From Yersinia entomophaga (GTDB taxonomy: Bacteria; Pseudomonadota; Gammaproteobacteria; Enterobacterales; Enterobacteriaceae), in NCBI RefSeq assembly GCF_001656035.1, contig NZ_CP010029.1, positions 1,813,687 through 1,871,074 on the forward strand: 57,388 bases of DNA, given 5' to 3'. The translations under genes and the position numbers were made by a program. Shown piece after piece: positions 1-9,590 of the stretch; the stretch's first letter is position 1; every line of letters begins with the position of its first letter. The notes beneath the pieces were generated by a model. The model saw only the letters and a program-made list of their open reading frames with translations, was not told the origin of the DNA and did no database searches.

Positions 1-11
1 ACGAAGGGTAA

Positions 12-989
12 TCAGGCGCGATCGACCGGGAACGCCATAACCTCGCTCAATCGCTCCGCTCCCAGCGCCAGCATCACCAAACGATCGACACCCAGCGCAA
101 CACCGGAGCAATCGGGCATACCGTGCTGTAACGCTGCGATCAGATTGACATCGATTGGATTTTGCGGCAATCCCAGAACGGCGCGTCGACGATTATCCTG
201 CTCGAAACGTTTCAACTGCTCGTTGGCTTCGGTCAGCTCGCGGAAACCGTTGGCTAACTCCATACCTTTGAAGTAGACCTCGAAACGCTCGGCTACCCGA
301 TGGTCTTCGGTACTGATTTCAGCTAGTGACGCTTGAGAAGCAGGGAAATGATACACAAAGGCCGGTTTTTCACGGCCAATTTGCGGTTCTACGCCAACGG
401 TGAACAGCAGCTGTAATAGCGTGTCGCGGTCATCTTCCGTATCGGCGATATTGCTCAAATCCAGCTTCGCCGCCGCTTCCCGCAGCTGGGTTTTGTCCGC
501 TGACAGTGGATCGACATCCAAATGACGCAGGAAAGCCTGCTGATAAGACAGCGTTTCTGCGCTGTTACAATCCAGAATCTGCTGTAGCAGGTCGTCGACC
601 TCATTCATTAAGCGATACATATCATAATGAGGACGATACCACTCGAGCATGGTGAACTCGGGATTATGGTGACGACCGGCCTCTTCATTGCGGAAACTAC
701 GACCCAATTGATAAATGGAGCCGCTGCCAGCCGCCAGTAGGCGCTTCATGTGATATTCCGGACTGGTCATCATGTACAGCGTCATGCCATCGGCAGCACC
801 CGGGCCAACAAACCGGGTTTCAAAAGGAGACAGGTGGATATCTGTCACTGTCGCTTGGCTCATGGCTGGCGTTTCAACTTCCAATACGCCGCGATCGGCA
901 AAGAACCGTCGTATTTCTGCCATTATTGCTGCGCGTTTCAACAAATTGGCGATGGGTGCACTTGGCTGCCAGCTTGCCGTTTCGCTCAT
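12..989 (-). CDS. epmA: EF-P--(R)-beta-lysine ligase EpmA (GenX/PoxA/YjeA)
   Basis: EpmA is a class II lysyl-tRNA synthetase paralogue without an anticodon-binding domain. It activates (R)-beta-lysine and attaches it to Lys34 of elongation factor P. The 325-residue product has the family length. Motif 2 is visible as [14 protein letters not shown] and motif 3 as [12 protein letters not shown] near the C-terminus. An open frame extends 24 codons upstream, but the start at 989 gives the conserved N-terminus [10 protein letters not shown] and has GGAG about 9 bases before it. It is divergent from frdABCD, as in E. coli. Its substrate gene efp and partner enzyme epmB lie about 12 kb away in this window. 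Confidence 0.96.
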   Translation of the reverse strand: MSETASWQPSAPIANLLKRAAIMAEIRRFFADRGVLEVETPAMSQATVTDIHLSPFETRFVGPGAADGMTLYMMTSPEYHMKRLLAAGSGSIYQLGRSFRNEEAGRHHNPEFTMLEWYRPHYDMYRLMNEVDDLLQQILDCNSAETLSYQQAFLRHLDVDPLSADKTQLREAAAKLDLSNIADTEDDRDTLLQLLFTVGVEPQIGREKPAFVYHFPASQASLAEISTEDHRVAERFEVYFKGMELANGFRELTEANEQLKRFEQDNRRRAVLGLPQNPIDVNLIAALQHGMPDCSGVALGVDRLVMLALGAERLSEVMAFPVDRA

Positions 990-1189
990 GGTGGTTAACT
1001 CCGAAATCAAACAGGGGATGCAGTCTACTCGCATCCTATCAGGCAAACAAATTTGCGACAAAGATTGCCTATTTATGCCACGAATTCAGCATAACGCGTC
1101 GTCAAAAATCCTTATCAACAGCAGATCCTGTCTGCGATCACGTTTCTGCCAGTTAGCCCGCGCGCAGAGGTTCAAATAAAACAAAACAA

Positions 1190-1230
1190 TCGATCACATC
1201 AAATTTCTACTACTTATGATTAGGTATACT
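1190..1230 (+). promoter_or_regulatory. FNR-type site and -10 box of the frd promoter
   Basis: TCGATCACATCAA at 1190-1202 closely matches the FNR operator recalled for E. coli frdA, which is a degenerate TTGAT-N4-ATCAA. A -10 hexamer TATACT sits at 1225-1230. If transcription starts near 1237, the FNR site is centred near -41.5, the class II activator position. This fits anaerobic activation of fumarate reductase. Confidence 0.7.
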
Positions 1231-1360
1231 CATTCCCATACAAATAGTAAGAAATTGCTATTCTTAATGAGTTCCCCCTTGCATCGGGTAATTGATTAGC
1301 AAGGCAATAATATTAAAAACCATATTAAGAATAGACATTCCTTTTATATAGCCGAGGTCA

Positions 1361-1486
1361 TTGAAGTTACAGGTAGGCAACTGGCAAACCGATCCCGATC
1401 AACTGATTCAGGTTTTTGATTCGGTTGAGAAAGTACAGTTAACCCACCGCAGCCTCAGGTACCAAGGGTATAAGAATTTCACTTGA
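1361..1486 (+). CDS. possible small ORF in the frdA leader
   Basis: A 41-codon frame starts with TTG at 1361 and ends with TGA at 1484-1486, 16 bases before the frdA start. GAGG lies only 3 bases upstream, which is too close for a good ribosome site. The predicted peptide is polar and glutamine-rich (begins LKLQVGNWQT) and has no membrane segment. It may be chance, or a small protein or leader peptide linked to the long 5' region. Nothing beyond the open frame supports it. Confidence 0.15.
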   Translation: MKLQVGNWQTDPDQLIQVFDSVEKVQLTHRSLRYQGYKNFT

Positions 1487-1502
1487 ACAATGGAGAAGCG
1501 CA

Positions 1503-3317
1503 GTGCAAACCTTTAACGCCGACCTTGCCATTATCGGGGCCGGGGGCGCTGGTTTACGTGCAGCAATAGCCGCAGCGGAAGCCAACCCCCAACTGAAGAT
1601 TGCTCTTATCTCGAAAGTTTACCCAATGCGTAGCCACACCGTGGCCGCCGAAGGGGGATCAGCCGCAGTCACTCAGGACCACGATTCTTTCGACTACCAT
1701 TTCAACGATACGGTTGCCGGCGGCGACTGGCTCTGTGAACAGGATGTCGTTGACCACTTTGTTCACAGTTGCCCGGAAGAAATGGCGCAGCTGGAAATCT
1801 GGGGATGCCCGTGGAGCCGTAAACCCGACGGTTCTGTAAACGTGCGCCGCTTTGGCGGTATGAAGATTGAACGCACCTGGTTTGCCGCCGATAAAACCGG
1901 CTTCCATATGCTGCATACTCTGTTCCAAACTTCCCTGAAATATCCACAAATCCAACGCTTTGATGAACATTTTGTTCTCGATATTTTGGTGGATGATGGA
2001 CAAGCGCGCGGCGTTGTTGCGCTGAATATGATGGAAGGCACCAAAATCCAGATTCGCGCCAATGCCGTTATCATGGCGACTGGCGGTGCCGGACGTGTCT
2101 ATCGCTATAACACCAACGGCGGCATCGTCACCGGTGATGGCATGGGCATGGCTTTCCACCACGGTGTTCCGCTGCGGGATATGGAATTTGTACAATATCA
2201 CCCAACCGGCTTGCCTGGCTCAGGCATCCTGATGACCGAAGGCTGTCGTGGCGAAGGCGGTATCCTGGTGAATAAAGATGGCTACCGCTATCTACAGGAC
2301 TACGGCATGGGGCCAGAAACTCCGTTGGGTAAACCAGAAAACAAATATATGGAGTTGGGGCCGCGAGATAAAGTTTCTCAGGCTTTCTGGCACGAATGGC
2401 GCGCTGGCCGCACCATTGCGACACCGCGTGGCGATGTGGTTTATCTGGATTTACGTCACCTGGGTGAGAAAAAACTGCTGGAACGCCTGCCGTTCATCTG
2501 CGAGTTGGCCAAAGCCTATGTGGGTGTCGATCCGGTAAAAGATCCAATCCCAGTACGTCCAACCGCACATTACACCATGGGTGGCATCGAAACCAATCAG
2601 CAGTGTGAAACCCGTATTAAAGGGCTATTTGCCGTCGGTGAATGTTCTTCCGTTGGCCTGCATGGTGCAAACCGCCTCGGCTCTAACTCACTGGCCGAAC
2701 TGGTGGTCTTTGGCCGCGTAGCCGGTGAACAAGCCGCACAGCGCGCCATGGAAAGTGGCCCGGCGAACGGCAACGCGCTGGATGCGCAAACCCGCGACGT
2801 AGAGGCTCGCCTGGCCAACCTGATGAAACAGGAAGGAACGGAAAACTGGGCTAAAATCCGCGATGAAATGGGTCTTTCCATGGAAGAAGGCTGTGGTATC
2901 TACCGTACGCCAGAACTCATGCAAAAAACCGTCGATAAGCTGGCCGAGCTGAAAGAGCGCTTTAAACGCGTGAAAATCACCGATAACTCCAGCGTATTCA
3001 ATACCGACCTGCTATACACCATCGAACTGGGCTACGGTCTGGATGTAGCTGAATGTATGGCGCACTCTGCACTTAACCGTAAAGAGTCTCGCGGTGCCCA
3101 CCAGCGTCTGGATGAAGGCTGTACCGAACGCGATGACGTCAACTTCCTCAAACATACTCTGGCCTTCCACACACCGGGCGGCACGCCGCGCCTCGAGTAT
3201 AGCGATGTGAAAATTACCAAACTGGCACCGGCTAAACGTGTCTACGGCGCCGAAGCCACCGCGCAAGATAAGAAGACGGCACAAGATAAAAAGGATAAGG
3301 AGCAGGCGAATGGCTGA
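1503..3317 (+). CDS. frdA: Fumarate reductase flavoprotein subunit FrdA
   Basis: FrdA is the catalytic subunit that reduces fumarate to succinate with electrons from menaquinol, as the terminal reductase of anaerobic fumarate respiration on the cytoplasmic face of the inner membrane. It has 604 residues. The Rossmann motif [11 protein letters not shown] is at 10-20, and SHTVAAEGG (44-52) contains His45, the covalent FAD attachment site. The fumarate-site signatures [10 protein letters not shown] and [13 protein letters not shown] are present. It starts with GTG, with GGAG 7 bases upstream. It is the first gene of frdABCD and overlaps frdB by 8 bases. The C-terminal tail is lysine-rich with a repeated AQDKK motif, a minor difference from E. 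coli. Confidence 0.98.
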   Translation: MQTFNADLAIIGAGGAGLRAAIAAAEANPQLKIALISKVYPMRSHTVAAEGGSAAVTQDHDSFDYHFNDTVAGGDWLCEQDVVDHFVHSCPEEMAQLEIWGCPWSRKPDGSVNVRRFGGMKIERTWFAADKTGFHMLHTLFQTSLKYPQIQRFDEHFVLDILVDDGQARGVVALNMMEGTKIQIRANAVIMATGGAGRVYRYNTNGGIVTGDGMGMAFHHGVPLRDMEFVQYHPTGLPGSGILMTEGCRGEGGILVNKDGYRYLQDYGMGPETPLGKPENKYMELGPRDKVSQAFWHEWRAGRTIATPRGDVVYLDLRHLGEKKLLERLPFICELAKAYVGVDPVKDPIPVRPTAHYTMGGIETNQQCETRIKGLFAVGECSSVGLHGANRLGSNSLAELVVFGRVAGEQAAQRAMESGPANGNALDAQTRDVEARLANLMKQEGTENWAKIRDEMGLSMEEGCGIYRTPELMQKTVDKLAELKERFKRVKITDNSSVFNTDLLYTIELGYGLDVAECMAHSALNRKESRGAHQRLDEGCTERDDVNFLKHTLAFHTPGGTPRLEYSDVKITKLAPAKRVYGAEATAQDKKTAQDKKDKEQANG

Positions 3318-4044
3318 TATGAAAGTCCTGAAAATGGAGATCATGCGCTACAACCCTGAACAGGATAGCGAGCCTCACTTCGACACTTTCGAAGTGCCTT
3401 ACGATGAGCAAACTTCATTGCTCGATGCCTTGGGTTATATCAAGGACAATCTGGCGCCAGATCTGTCTTACCGCTGGTCTTGCCGTATGGCGATCTGCGG
3501 TTCGTGCGGCATGATGGTCAACCGGGTACCTAAATTGGCCTGTAAAACCTTCCTGCGGGAATATACCGAGGGCATGAAAGTCGAAGCCTTAGGCAACTTC
3601 CCGATCGAACGCGATCTGGTCGTGGATATGACTCACTTTATCGAGAGTTTGGAAGCCATCAAGCCTTACATTATCGGCAATAAACAAGATCCAAAAGATG
3701 GCCCAACCCGCCAGACTCCGGCACAGATGGCGAAATACCATCAGTTCTCCGGCTGTATCAACTGTGGTCTGTGCTACGCCGCTTGCCCGCAATTCGGTCT
3801 GAACCCAGAGTTCATCGGTCCGGCAGCGATTACGCTGGCACACCGTTACAATCTGGATACCCGCGATCACGGCAAGAAACAGCGTATGCCTCAGCTCAAC
3901 GGTAACAACGGCGTGTGGAGCTGTACCTTCGTCGGCTATTGCTCTGAAGTTTGTCCTAAGCACGTTGACCCAGCCGCCGCGATTCAGCAGGGCAAAGTTG
4001 AAAGTGCGAAAGACTTCATGATCGCCATGCTGAAGCCACAATAA
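3310..4044 (+). CDS. frdB: Fumarate reductase iron-sulfur subunit FrdB
   Basis: FrdB carries electrons from menaquinol at FrdCD to the FrdA flavin. The 244-residue protein has the plant-type 2Fe-2S ligands Cys58, Cys63, Cys66 and Cys78. The ferredoxin-like C-terminal motif [12 protein letters not shown] and the later VGYC...VCPKH cysteines bind the 4Fe-4S and 3Fe-4S clusters. The frame is open further upstream, but the ATG at 3310 gives the conserved [10 protein letters not shown] start and is preceded by GGAG within the end of frdA. The 8-base overlap indicates translational coupling. Confidence 0.98.
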   Translation: MADMKVLKMEIMRYNPEQDSEPHFDTFEVPYDEQTSLLDALGYIKDNLAPDLSYRWSCRMAICGSCGMMVNRVPKLACKTFLREYTEGMKVEALGNFPIERDLVVDMTHFIESLEAIKPYIIGNKQDPKDGPTRQTPAQMAKYHQFSGCINCGLCYAACPQFGLNPEFIGPAAITLAHRYNLDTRDHGKKQRMPQLNGNNGVWSCTFVGYCSEVCPKHVDPAAAIQQGKVESAKDFMIAMLKPQ

Positions 4045-4060
4045 GGGAGGGGAAACAGCA

Positions 4061-4453
4061 ATGACAACTAAACGTAAACCTTATGTCCGCACCATGGCCC
4101 CGAACTGGTGGCAGAAGCTGGGTTTTTACCGCTTCTATATGCTGCGTGAAGGCACCTCCGTTCCGGCGGTCTGGTTCAGTATTACCCTGATTTACGGCGT
4201 TTTCGCCCTGAAAGGTGGCCCGGCAGGCTGGGAAGGATTTGTTAGCTTCCTGCAAAACCCGCTGGTGCTATTGATTAATATCATCACGCTATTGGCCGCG
4301 CTGCTTCATACCAAAACCTGGTTTGAGCTGGCACCTAAGGCCGCCAATATAGTGGTAAAAGACGACAAAATGGGACCAGAGCTGATCATTAAATCGCTTT
4401 GGGTGGTGACTATTGTTGCGACAGCGGTCATTTTGGCCGTCGCCTTAATCTAA
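4061..4453 (+). CDS. frdC: Fumarate reductase membrane anchor FrdC
   Basis: FrdC is one of two membrane anchors that hold FrdAB to the inner membrane and form the menaquinone site. It has 130 residues and three hydrophobic helices. Glu30 in the segment MLREG corresponds to E. coli Glu29, which is involved in quinol oxidation. A GGAGGGG sequence lies upstream. It sits 16 bases after frdB and 16 bases before frdD in the operon. Confidence 0.97.
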   Translation: MTTKRKPYVRTMAPNWWQKLGFYRFYMLREGTSVPAVWFSITLIYGVFALKGGPAGWEGFVSFLQNPLVLLINIITLLAALLHTKTWFELAPKAANIVVKDDKMGPELIIKSLWVVTIVATAVILAVALI

Positions 4454-4469
4454 CCCGGAGGGAAATAAG

Positions 4470-4826
4470 ATGAATCAAGTTCCTAAGCGCTCCGATGAAC
4501 CGATTTTCTGGGGTCTTTTTGGTGCTGGCGGCATGTGGGGAGCCATTATTGCACCAGCGGTTATTCTGCTGGTTGCTATTTTGCTCCCCCTCGGCGCATA
4601 TCCAGGCGACGCTTTAAGTTACGAGCGGGTTTTGGCTTTCAGCCAGAGCTTCATCGGCCGCGTATTCTTGCTGCTGATGATTATTCTGCCGCTGTGGTGT
4701 GGCCTGCATCGTATTCACCACGCTATGCATGACCTGAAAATTCATGTGCCAGCCGGCAAATGGGTTTTCTACGGTCTGGCAGCCATCCTCAGCGTAGTCG
4801 CTGCTATCGGCGTTCTCACTCTGTAA
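4470..4826 (+). CDS. frdD: Fumarate reductase membrane anchor FrdD
   Basis: FrdD is the second membrane anchor of fumarate reductase. It has 118 residues, three predicted helices and the conserved [16 protein letters not shown] segment. GGAGGG lies upstream. It is the last gene of frdABCD and is followed directly by a hairpin terminator. In E. coli ampC follows here, but in this window blc is next. Confidence 0.97.
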   Translation: MNQVPKRSDEPIFWGLFGAGGMWGAIIAPAVILLVAILLPLGAYPGDALSYERVLAFSQSFIGRVFLLLMIILPLWCGLHRIHHAMHDLKIHVPAGKWVFYGLAAILSVVAAIGVLTL

Positions 4827-4837
4827 TTCTGAACAAA

Positions 4838-4866
4838 ACGGCCTGCCCCGCGCGGGCCGTCTTCCC
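4838..4866 (+). terminator. frd operon terminator
   Basis: A GC-rich hairpin has ACGGCC (4838-4843) pairing with GGCCGT (4855-4860), followed by CTTCCCTTT. It lies 12 bases after the frdD stop and has a modest U-rich tail. Confidence 0.6.
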
Positions 4867-4958
4867 TTTGCCCCACTTGTCATCCCCCTCAAAATTTGCA
4901 TCACTGATAGATGAGAGTTATTTTCAATAAGAACTTATTACTAACAGGATGCCTCGCT

Positions 4959-5489
4959 ATGTCTGTCCCACTGTGGTCAAAAATAACGGTACTTATGTCT
5001 GCCCTGCTCTCCGTGGCTTGCAGCGTAACGCCGCCAAAAGATGTCAAAATTGTCGATAACTTTCAGTTACCTCGCTATCTGGGCACCTGGTATGAGATTG
5101 CCCGTCTGGATCACTCCTTTGAGCGAGGTTTAGAGCAGGTGACGGCGAATTATTCACTACGCGGCGATGGCGGGATAAAAGTAATAAACCGCGGCTATAA
5201 CCCACAAAAACAGCGTTGGCAGGAAAGTGAAGGCAAAGGTTATTTCATTGGCGAACCCAATCGGGCGGCGCTAAAAGTCTCCTTTTTCGGCCCATTCTAT
5301 GGCGGTTACAACATTTTTGAGTTAGATGAAAACTATGGTTATGCTCTGGTATGCGGGCCTAACCGTGATTATCTGTGGATTCTATCCCGTACGCCAAACC
5401 TCAGCGCCGAAGTACGTGAAAAACTGCTATTAACGGCCAAAGGCTATGGTTTCCCAGTGGAAAAACTGATCTGGGTGAAGCAGGAATAA
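4959..5489 (+). CDS. blc: Outer-membrane lipocalin Blc
   Basis: Blc is a bacterial lipocalin lipoprotein that binds lysophospholipids and fatty acids in the outer membrane. It has 176 residues. The family signatures are YLGTWYEIARLDHSFERGL near the N-terminus and FFGPFYGGYNIF and CGPNRDYLWILSR later. The signal peptide ends in LLSVAC, an acceptable but slightly atypical lipobox with Ser at -3. An upstream in-frame ATG at 4911 has no ribosome site. The ATG at 4959 has AGGA about 10 bases upstream and gives a signal peptide of normal length. Confidence 0.93.
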   Translation: MSVPLWSKITVLMSALLSVACSVTPPKDVKIVDNFQLPRYLGTWYEIARLDHSFERGLEQVTANYSLRGDGGIKVINRGYNPQKQRWQESEGKGYFIGEPNRAALKVSFFGPFYGGYNIFELDENYGYALVCGPNRDYLWILSRTPNLSAEVREKLLLTAKGYGFPVEKLIWVKQE

Positions 5490-5505
5490 GCTAGAACTGA
5501 GATCG

Positions 5506-5532
5506 AAAAAGGGCCGAAGATCGGCCCTTTTC
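5506..5532 (+). terminator. blc terminator, possibly bidirectional
   Basis: AAAAGGGCCGA (5507-5517) pairs with TCGGCCCTTTT around AGA, giving a strong stem. The T-run on the right and the A-run on the left would let it act for blc on the plus strand and for gdx on the minus strand. Confidence 0.85.
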
Positions 5533-5566
5533 TATTCTGATATTTATCAATTCGCTAACGTTTAGC

Positions 5567-5881
5567 TTAACTAGCTAATTTCAAACCAACAATACCAGCG
5601 ACAATCATGCCTAAGCTAAGCAAACGTGCCGCGCTGGCGGACTCACCAAGCAGCACAATACCTAAAATGGCCGTACCTACCGCGCCAATTCCCGTCCAAA
5701 CCGCATAGGCGGTTCCCGCAGGCAGGCTTTTCATTGCATGAGCCAATAGCACCACGCTCACAACCATTGCCGCCAGCGTAATAATACTGGGCGCCAAACG
5801 AGTAAAACCCTGAGTATATTTTAAGCCAATAGCCCAAATAATCTCTAATAATCCGGCAATAACCAGAATAACCCAAGCCAT
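5567..5881 (-). CDS. gdx: Guanidinium exporter Gdx (SugE, SMR family)
   Basis: Gdx is a small multidrug resistance family transporter that exports guanidinium in exchange for protons; it acts as a dimer of four-helix subunits in the inner membrane. It has 104 residues. The N-terminal helix carries the essential Glu in [12 protein letters not shown], and the SMR signature YAVWTGIG is present. An upstream extension of the frame is ignored because it runs through the riboswitch. The ATG at 5881 has AGGA 8 bases upstream. Control by the guanidine-II riboswitch directly ahead of it supports the guanidinium substrate over general drug efflux. Confidence 0.96.
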   Translation of the reverse strand: MAWVILVIAGLLEIIWAIGLKYTQGFTRLAPSIITLAAMVVSVVLLAHAMKSLPAGTAYAVWTGIGAVGTAILGIVLLGESASAARLLSLGMIVAGIVGLKLAS

Positions 5882-5898
5882 AGTAATCATCCTAATGG

Positions 5899-5945
5899 GA
5901 GGGGTCGTCCCCAGATAGCAGCGGTTTTGCCGGGTCGTCCCGGGC
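5899..5945 (-). promoter_or_regulatory. Guanidine-II riboswitch (mini-ykkC)
   Basis: On the minus strand two short hairpins each carry an ACGA tetraloop, the hallmark of the guanidine-II class. The first is CCGGG-ACGA-CCCGG (5943-5930). The second is GGGG-ACGA-CCCC (5912-5901). They are separated by 17 bases, and the second lies 7 bases before the AGGA ribosome site of gdx. In the known mechanism guanidine binding pairs the two loops and exposes the ribosome site, switching translation on. Confidence 0.93.
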
Positions 5946-5962
5946 TGCAAATAAAACCGCAT

Positions 5963-6556
5963 TTAAATTAGCACGACGCCTAACGGCCATCAATAAGGTG
6001 GGAGGAACAATCTGGTGCCCAAGAATGGCTAAGGGATGCTAGGGAAAGATATAACAGGAATGACCTTCCGCCGTTAAGATTTAATAAAAATCATTAGAAG
6101 AATAAAAAACAAAAAATTAATGATTTAAAATTATTAATTAGCTATTGAAGTACATACAATCAACACTAGGAATAACCTTAAATTCTCGATTGAGAATAGT
6201 CCTAACATTGATATATTTCATTTCCATTATCTTAATCACAATTTATTGATTGATTTTAAAGAAACACGCAAAAGAAAATTTTATTAAATTCATTATTTAA
6301 CACTAGTTCATGGCTATTTTTTTGCAAAATTCGATCTTATATTTCAATATTTACTTTAGAGACAAATAATTATCCCAAATTAGCTCAATCATCGATCGAA
6401 TATAATGTAAAAAACAAAATTTGCAGTATATTAAGCCGAGAATTAAGCCGGGCAATTAAATTCATGATTTAACAAATCAGGGCTTCGCCTGCTTATTCCC
6501 CCACGCCAGTAATATGTGGAATTTAACAACATCATTTTTATCTCAAGGATTTGATA
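5963..6556. other. AT-rich region upstream of the fimbrial operon
   Basis: This stretch of nearly 600 bases has no credible gene. It is strongly AT-rich, which would suit H-NS binding, and presumably holds the fimbrial promoter. A short inverted repeat ATTCTC-GATT-GAGAAT lies near 6182-6197, and ATTAAGCCG occurs twice near 6430-6450. No fim-type invertible element with long flanking repeats was seen. Confidence 0.5.
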
Positions 6557-7081
6557 ATGAAAAAGTTATTATTAACTGCTGTTATTGCAGCATCTTTCTC
6601 TGCGGCTGTTCATGCGGCGCCACCTGCTGCCGGTTCCCCTGGGACCATCCGTTTTGAAGGCGAAATCGTCACCGGCGCCTGCGGTATTGATTCTAATTCT
6701 TTAGATCAAACCGTTAATTTAGGTCAGGTTCCTTCCCATTTATTTACGGCAAAAGGCGACCGTTCGACGGCGGCTAAGTTCGATATCGTATTGACCGACT
6801 GCGATACCACTACGTCTAAAAATGCCACCGTAACCTTTACCGGTGCTGGCCACCAAGAAAATAGCGAACTGTTAGGCGTTACTGGTGCAGCAACTCATGT
6901 GGGTATCCGCCTACAGGCCGGCAATAATGAATATCTGGCATTAGGCACCGCCACTAAACCTATTATGTTGAGCAATGGGGATAACCGACTGCAATTTTCG
7001 GCCATGTATGAAGCCACTGATGCAGGCGTAACCGCAGGTGACGCAGATTCTACAGCGCAATTTACGGTTAATTATCTCTAA
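6557..7081 (+). CDS. Fimbrial major subunit (type 1 pilin family)
   Basis: This is the main structural pilin, exported to the periplasm and assembled by the chaperone-usher pathway. It has 174 residues with a Sec signal peptide ending AVHA before APPAAG. The mature part has the family pattern: an N-terminal donor strand, then TGACGIDS and TDCDTT supplying the disulfide pair, and a C-terminus ending in aromatic-hydrophobic FTVNYL for chaperone capture. An in-frame TTG lies two codons upstream, but the ATG at 6557 has AAGGA 7 bases ahead. It is the first gene of a pilin-usher-chaperone-adhesin operon. Confidence 0.93.
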   Translation: MKKLLLTAVIAASFSAAVHAAPPAAGSPGTIRFEGEIVTGACGIDSNSLDQTVNLGQVPSHLFTAKGDRSTAAKFDIVLTDCDTTTSKNATVTFTGAGHQENSELLGVTGAATHVGIRLQAGNNEYLALGTATKPIMLSNGDNRLQFSAMYEATDAGVTAGDADSTAQFTVNYL

Positions 7082-7145
7082 TAATATTCAACGGCTTTAA
7101 TATTAAGGGGGAATATATTCCCCCTAAACATACAGGGCAAGAATT

Positions 7146-9556
7146 GTGAAAACTTATAGCTTTTATAAGTGGGTACTCTGCGTACCTTTTTTTGCCTTCG
7201 AGGCTGTTGGCGTAGAGTTTAATACTGAATTTTTAAAAATTGGTGAACAGGGTCAGGCTGACCTTTCACAATTCTCCGCGCCCGATCGATTGGCCCCGGG
7301 AAATTATCTCGTCGATATAGTTGTAAATAATAACTACTACAAGCAACAAGAAATTAACTTTGTCGAAAATGCGAAACATCCGCAAACACAACCTTGTTTG
7401 CCTCGTAGTCTGATTAGCACTTTTGGTTTAAAACGAGAATATATCTCGTCGCTGCCTGAACACTCATGCCTACTGATTTACCCGGTATTACCGCACGTTA
7501 TTATAAAAATAACGGACAGTTGAAAATTACCGTGCCGCAATCCCTACTGGAATATTATGACAAAAACTATACTCCACCAGAGCAATGGGATAGCGGTATT
7601 GCCGGCCTGATGCTGGATTACCGCATCATCGGAAATACCCGCCAGAATAAACATGAGGATAGAGTTAATTCCCTTTCTGCATTTGGCACGACCGGGGCTA
7701 ATTTAGGTGCCTGGCGTTTTCGTGGCGACTATCAGTTTGCTAATTACAGTAATAAAGAAGGCAATCAATCTTTAGATTTTAATAACATCCATGCCTTTCG
7801 TCCGTTGCCCTCAATAAAATCGCAGCTCACTTTGGGGCAAACCTATTTAACCTCGGATATTTTCGACACGCTCAGTTACAGCGGCATCAAGCTCGCCAGC
7901 GACGAGCGTATGCTGCCGCCCAGCCTGCGCGGCTACGCGCCGCGGATCACCGGTATCGCTAAAACGAATGCCAAGGTAACCGTCAGCCAGCAGGGTAGAA
8001 CCATTTATTTAACCACCGTGCCGCCCGGCCCGTTCAATATTCAGGATTTGAGCAGCGCAGTACAAGGCGAGCTGCAGGTCAGCGTTGAAGAAGAAGACGG
8101 TTCCACCAGCCAATTTACCGTAAATACCGCCTCAGTTCCCTTTCTAACGCGAGAGGGACAAATTCGCTATAACACCGCGATGGGTAAACCGACCAACGGC
8201 GGTAATCACGTACAAAACCCATTCTTTACCATGGGTGAAATCTCCTATGGCGTCAGCAGCACCTGGTCTGCCTACGGCGGCACTATTCTGGCTAACGATT
8301 ACCACTCTGCCGCCGTTGGTCTGGGTAAAGATTTATATCAATTCGGCGCAGTTTCGCTCGATGTGACCCAAGCTCGCGCGACTTTGGAACATCAACAATA
8401 TCTTGGTCATTCCTATCGTTTTAACTATGCCAAGCGTTTCGACAGCCTCGATGCCGATATCCGCTTCTTTGGCTATCGTTTTTCCGATAAGAAATTCATT
8501 TCCCTCAGCGAATTTACCAATGCCAGCAACGGGGTATTACAGCGAGATAATAAGCAACGCTACTCGGTAGTTACGGCTAAACAGTTCGATGGCTTTTCTA
8601 CCTATCTTTCTTATACCCATGATGCGTACTGGAACGCTAAATCCAGCGAACGTTTCGATCTTTCTGCCAGCACGCTATTCGACATTGAGCAGTTTAAAAA
8701 TGTCTCTCTCAATATTTCCCTGTCTTATAACAAAGATCAGGATCGTAACGATCTGGTGAGTTATTTGGGGATCAGCATACCTCTCGAAGGGCAGACCCGC
8801 GTGAGCTATAACCAGCAAACTGGCCGCGGTCGCTTTGACCAAACCGTGTCTCTGCGACAAAACCGAGGTAAGGACGATTATTACCAGCTAACTACCGGCG
8901 GCCAGCAAAATAACGCTCTGGTCAGCGGCTTCTATCAGCATAAATCAGATGCCTACCAGCTGGGATTAAGCGGCAGCTATGTGTCTGACAGCTATCATTC
9001 TGCTAGCGCTAATCTCAGCGGTTCTATGGTCAGTACTTTGTACGGCTCCGCGCTACATTCTTCCGGCAGTTCCGGCAACACACGCTTATTGGTTGATACC
9101 CACGGTGTTTCAGATGTGACCTTTAATAACGGTAAAAACCACACTAATTCATTCGGCTATTCCATTATCGATGGCGCTCCTCCCTATGAGAATTTCGAGG
9201 CGCGAGTCGATATGAATAACCTCCCCGCGAATGCCGAAGCCCATGCGCCGATCCGCAGTCTGGTGCTGACTGAAGGTGCCATCGGCTACCTGCCGTTTGA
9301 AATGAATCAGGGCAGCAAGCTGTTGGTATTACTGAAGGATTACCAAGGTGTTTCCGTGCCGTTCGGGGCCGAAGTCACCAATACCCAAACCGGTAAAGCT
9401 AACGCCATTGTCGGCGAAGACGGCCTGACCTACCTGATCGGCGTGAAACCAGAGAGTCAGCTTAAAGTTCGCTGGTCGGATAAAAGCTGCACCCTCGTCC
9501 TGCCACAGGTATTGCCTGATGCCGTTACGACGCCTCAACCCATGAGTTGCCGCTAA
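7146..9556 (+). pseudogene. Fimbrial outer-membrane usher, frameshifted
   Basis: Ushers form the outer-membrane channel that assembles and exports pilins. Two frames together encode one FimD/PapC-type protein. Codons from the GTG at 7146 give a signal peptide and the N-terminal VEFNTEFL domain up to about 7470. A second frame through 9556 encodes the rest: plug, beta-barrel (SLRGYAPRITGIAKTNAKVTV) and C-terminal domains with the final cysteine motif. The break lies just after the SSLPEHSC codons. Homology requires the frame to resume at TDLPGITARYY, so one base seems missing near 7467-7473. Corrected length is about 800 residues, normal for an usher. It may be a real loss of function or a single-base assembly error; the downstream genes look intact. 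Confidence 0.85.
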
Positions 9557-9590
9557 CCCTTTTGTTAAAAATGACGCTTAGGAATTGAAT

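Larger units (their letters stand above)
990..1502 (+). other. epmA-frdA intergenic region with long frd leader
   Basis: This 513-base gap holds the frd promoter elements (1190-1230). It then has about 265 bases of putative leader before the frdA GTG at 1503. By comparison, the E. coli leader is under 100 bases as recalled. A 41-codon open frame with a TTG start runs from 1361 to 1486 inside the leader; its product has no recognised relative. No RNA motif was recognised. Confidence 0.5.

Noticed and set aside
1600..3344. Many open frames on both strands inside frdA
   Set aside because: They are shadows of the conserved frdA frame with low-complexity translations.
5963..6556. Possible fim-type invertible promoter
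   Set aside because: No pair of long inverted repeats flanks a segment, and no recombinase gene is nearby.
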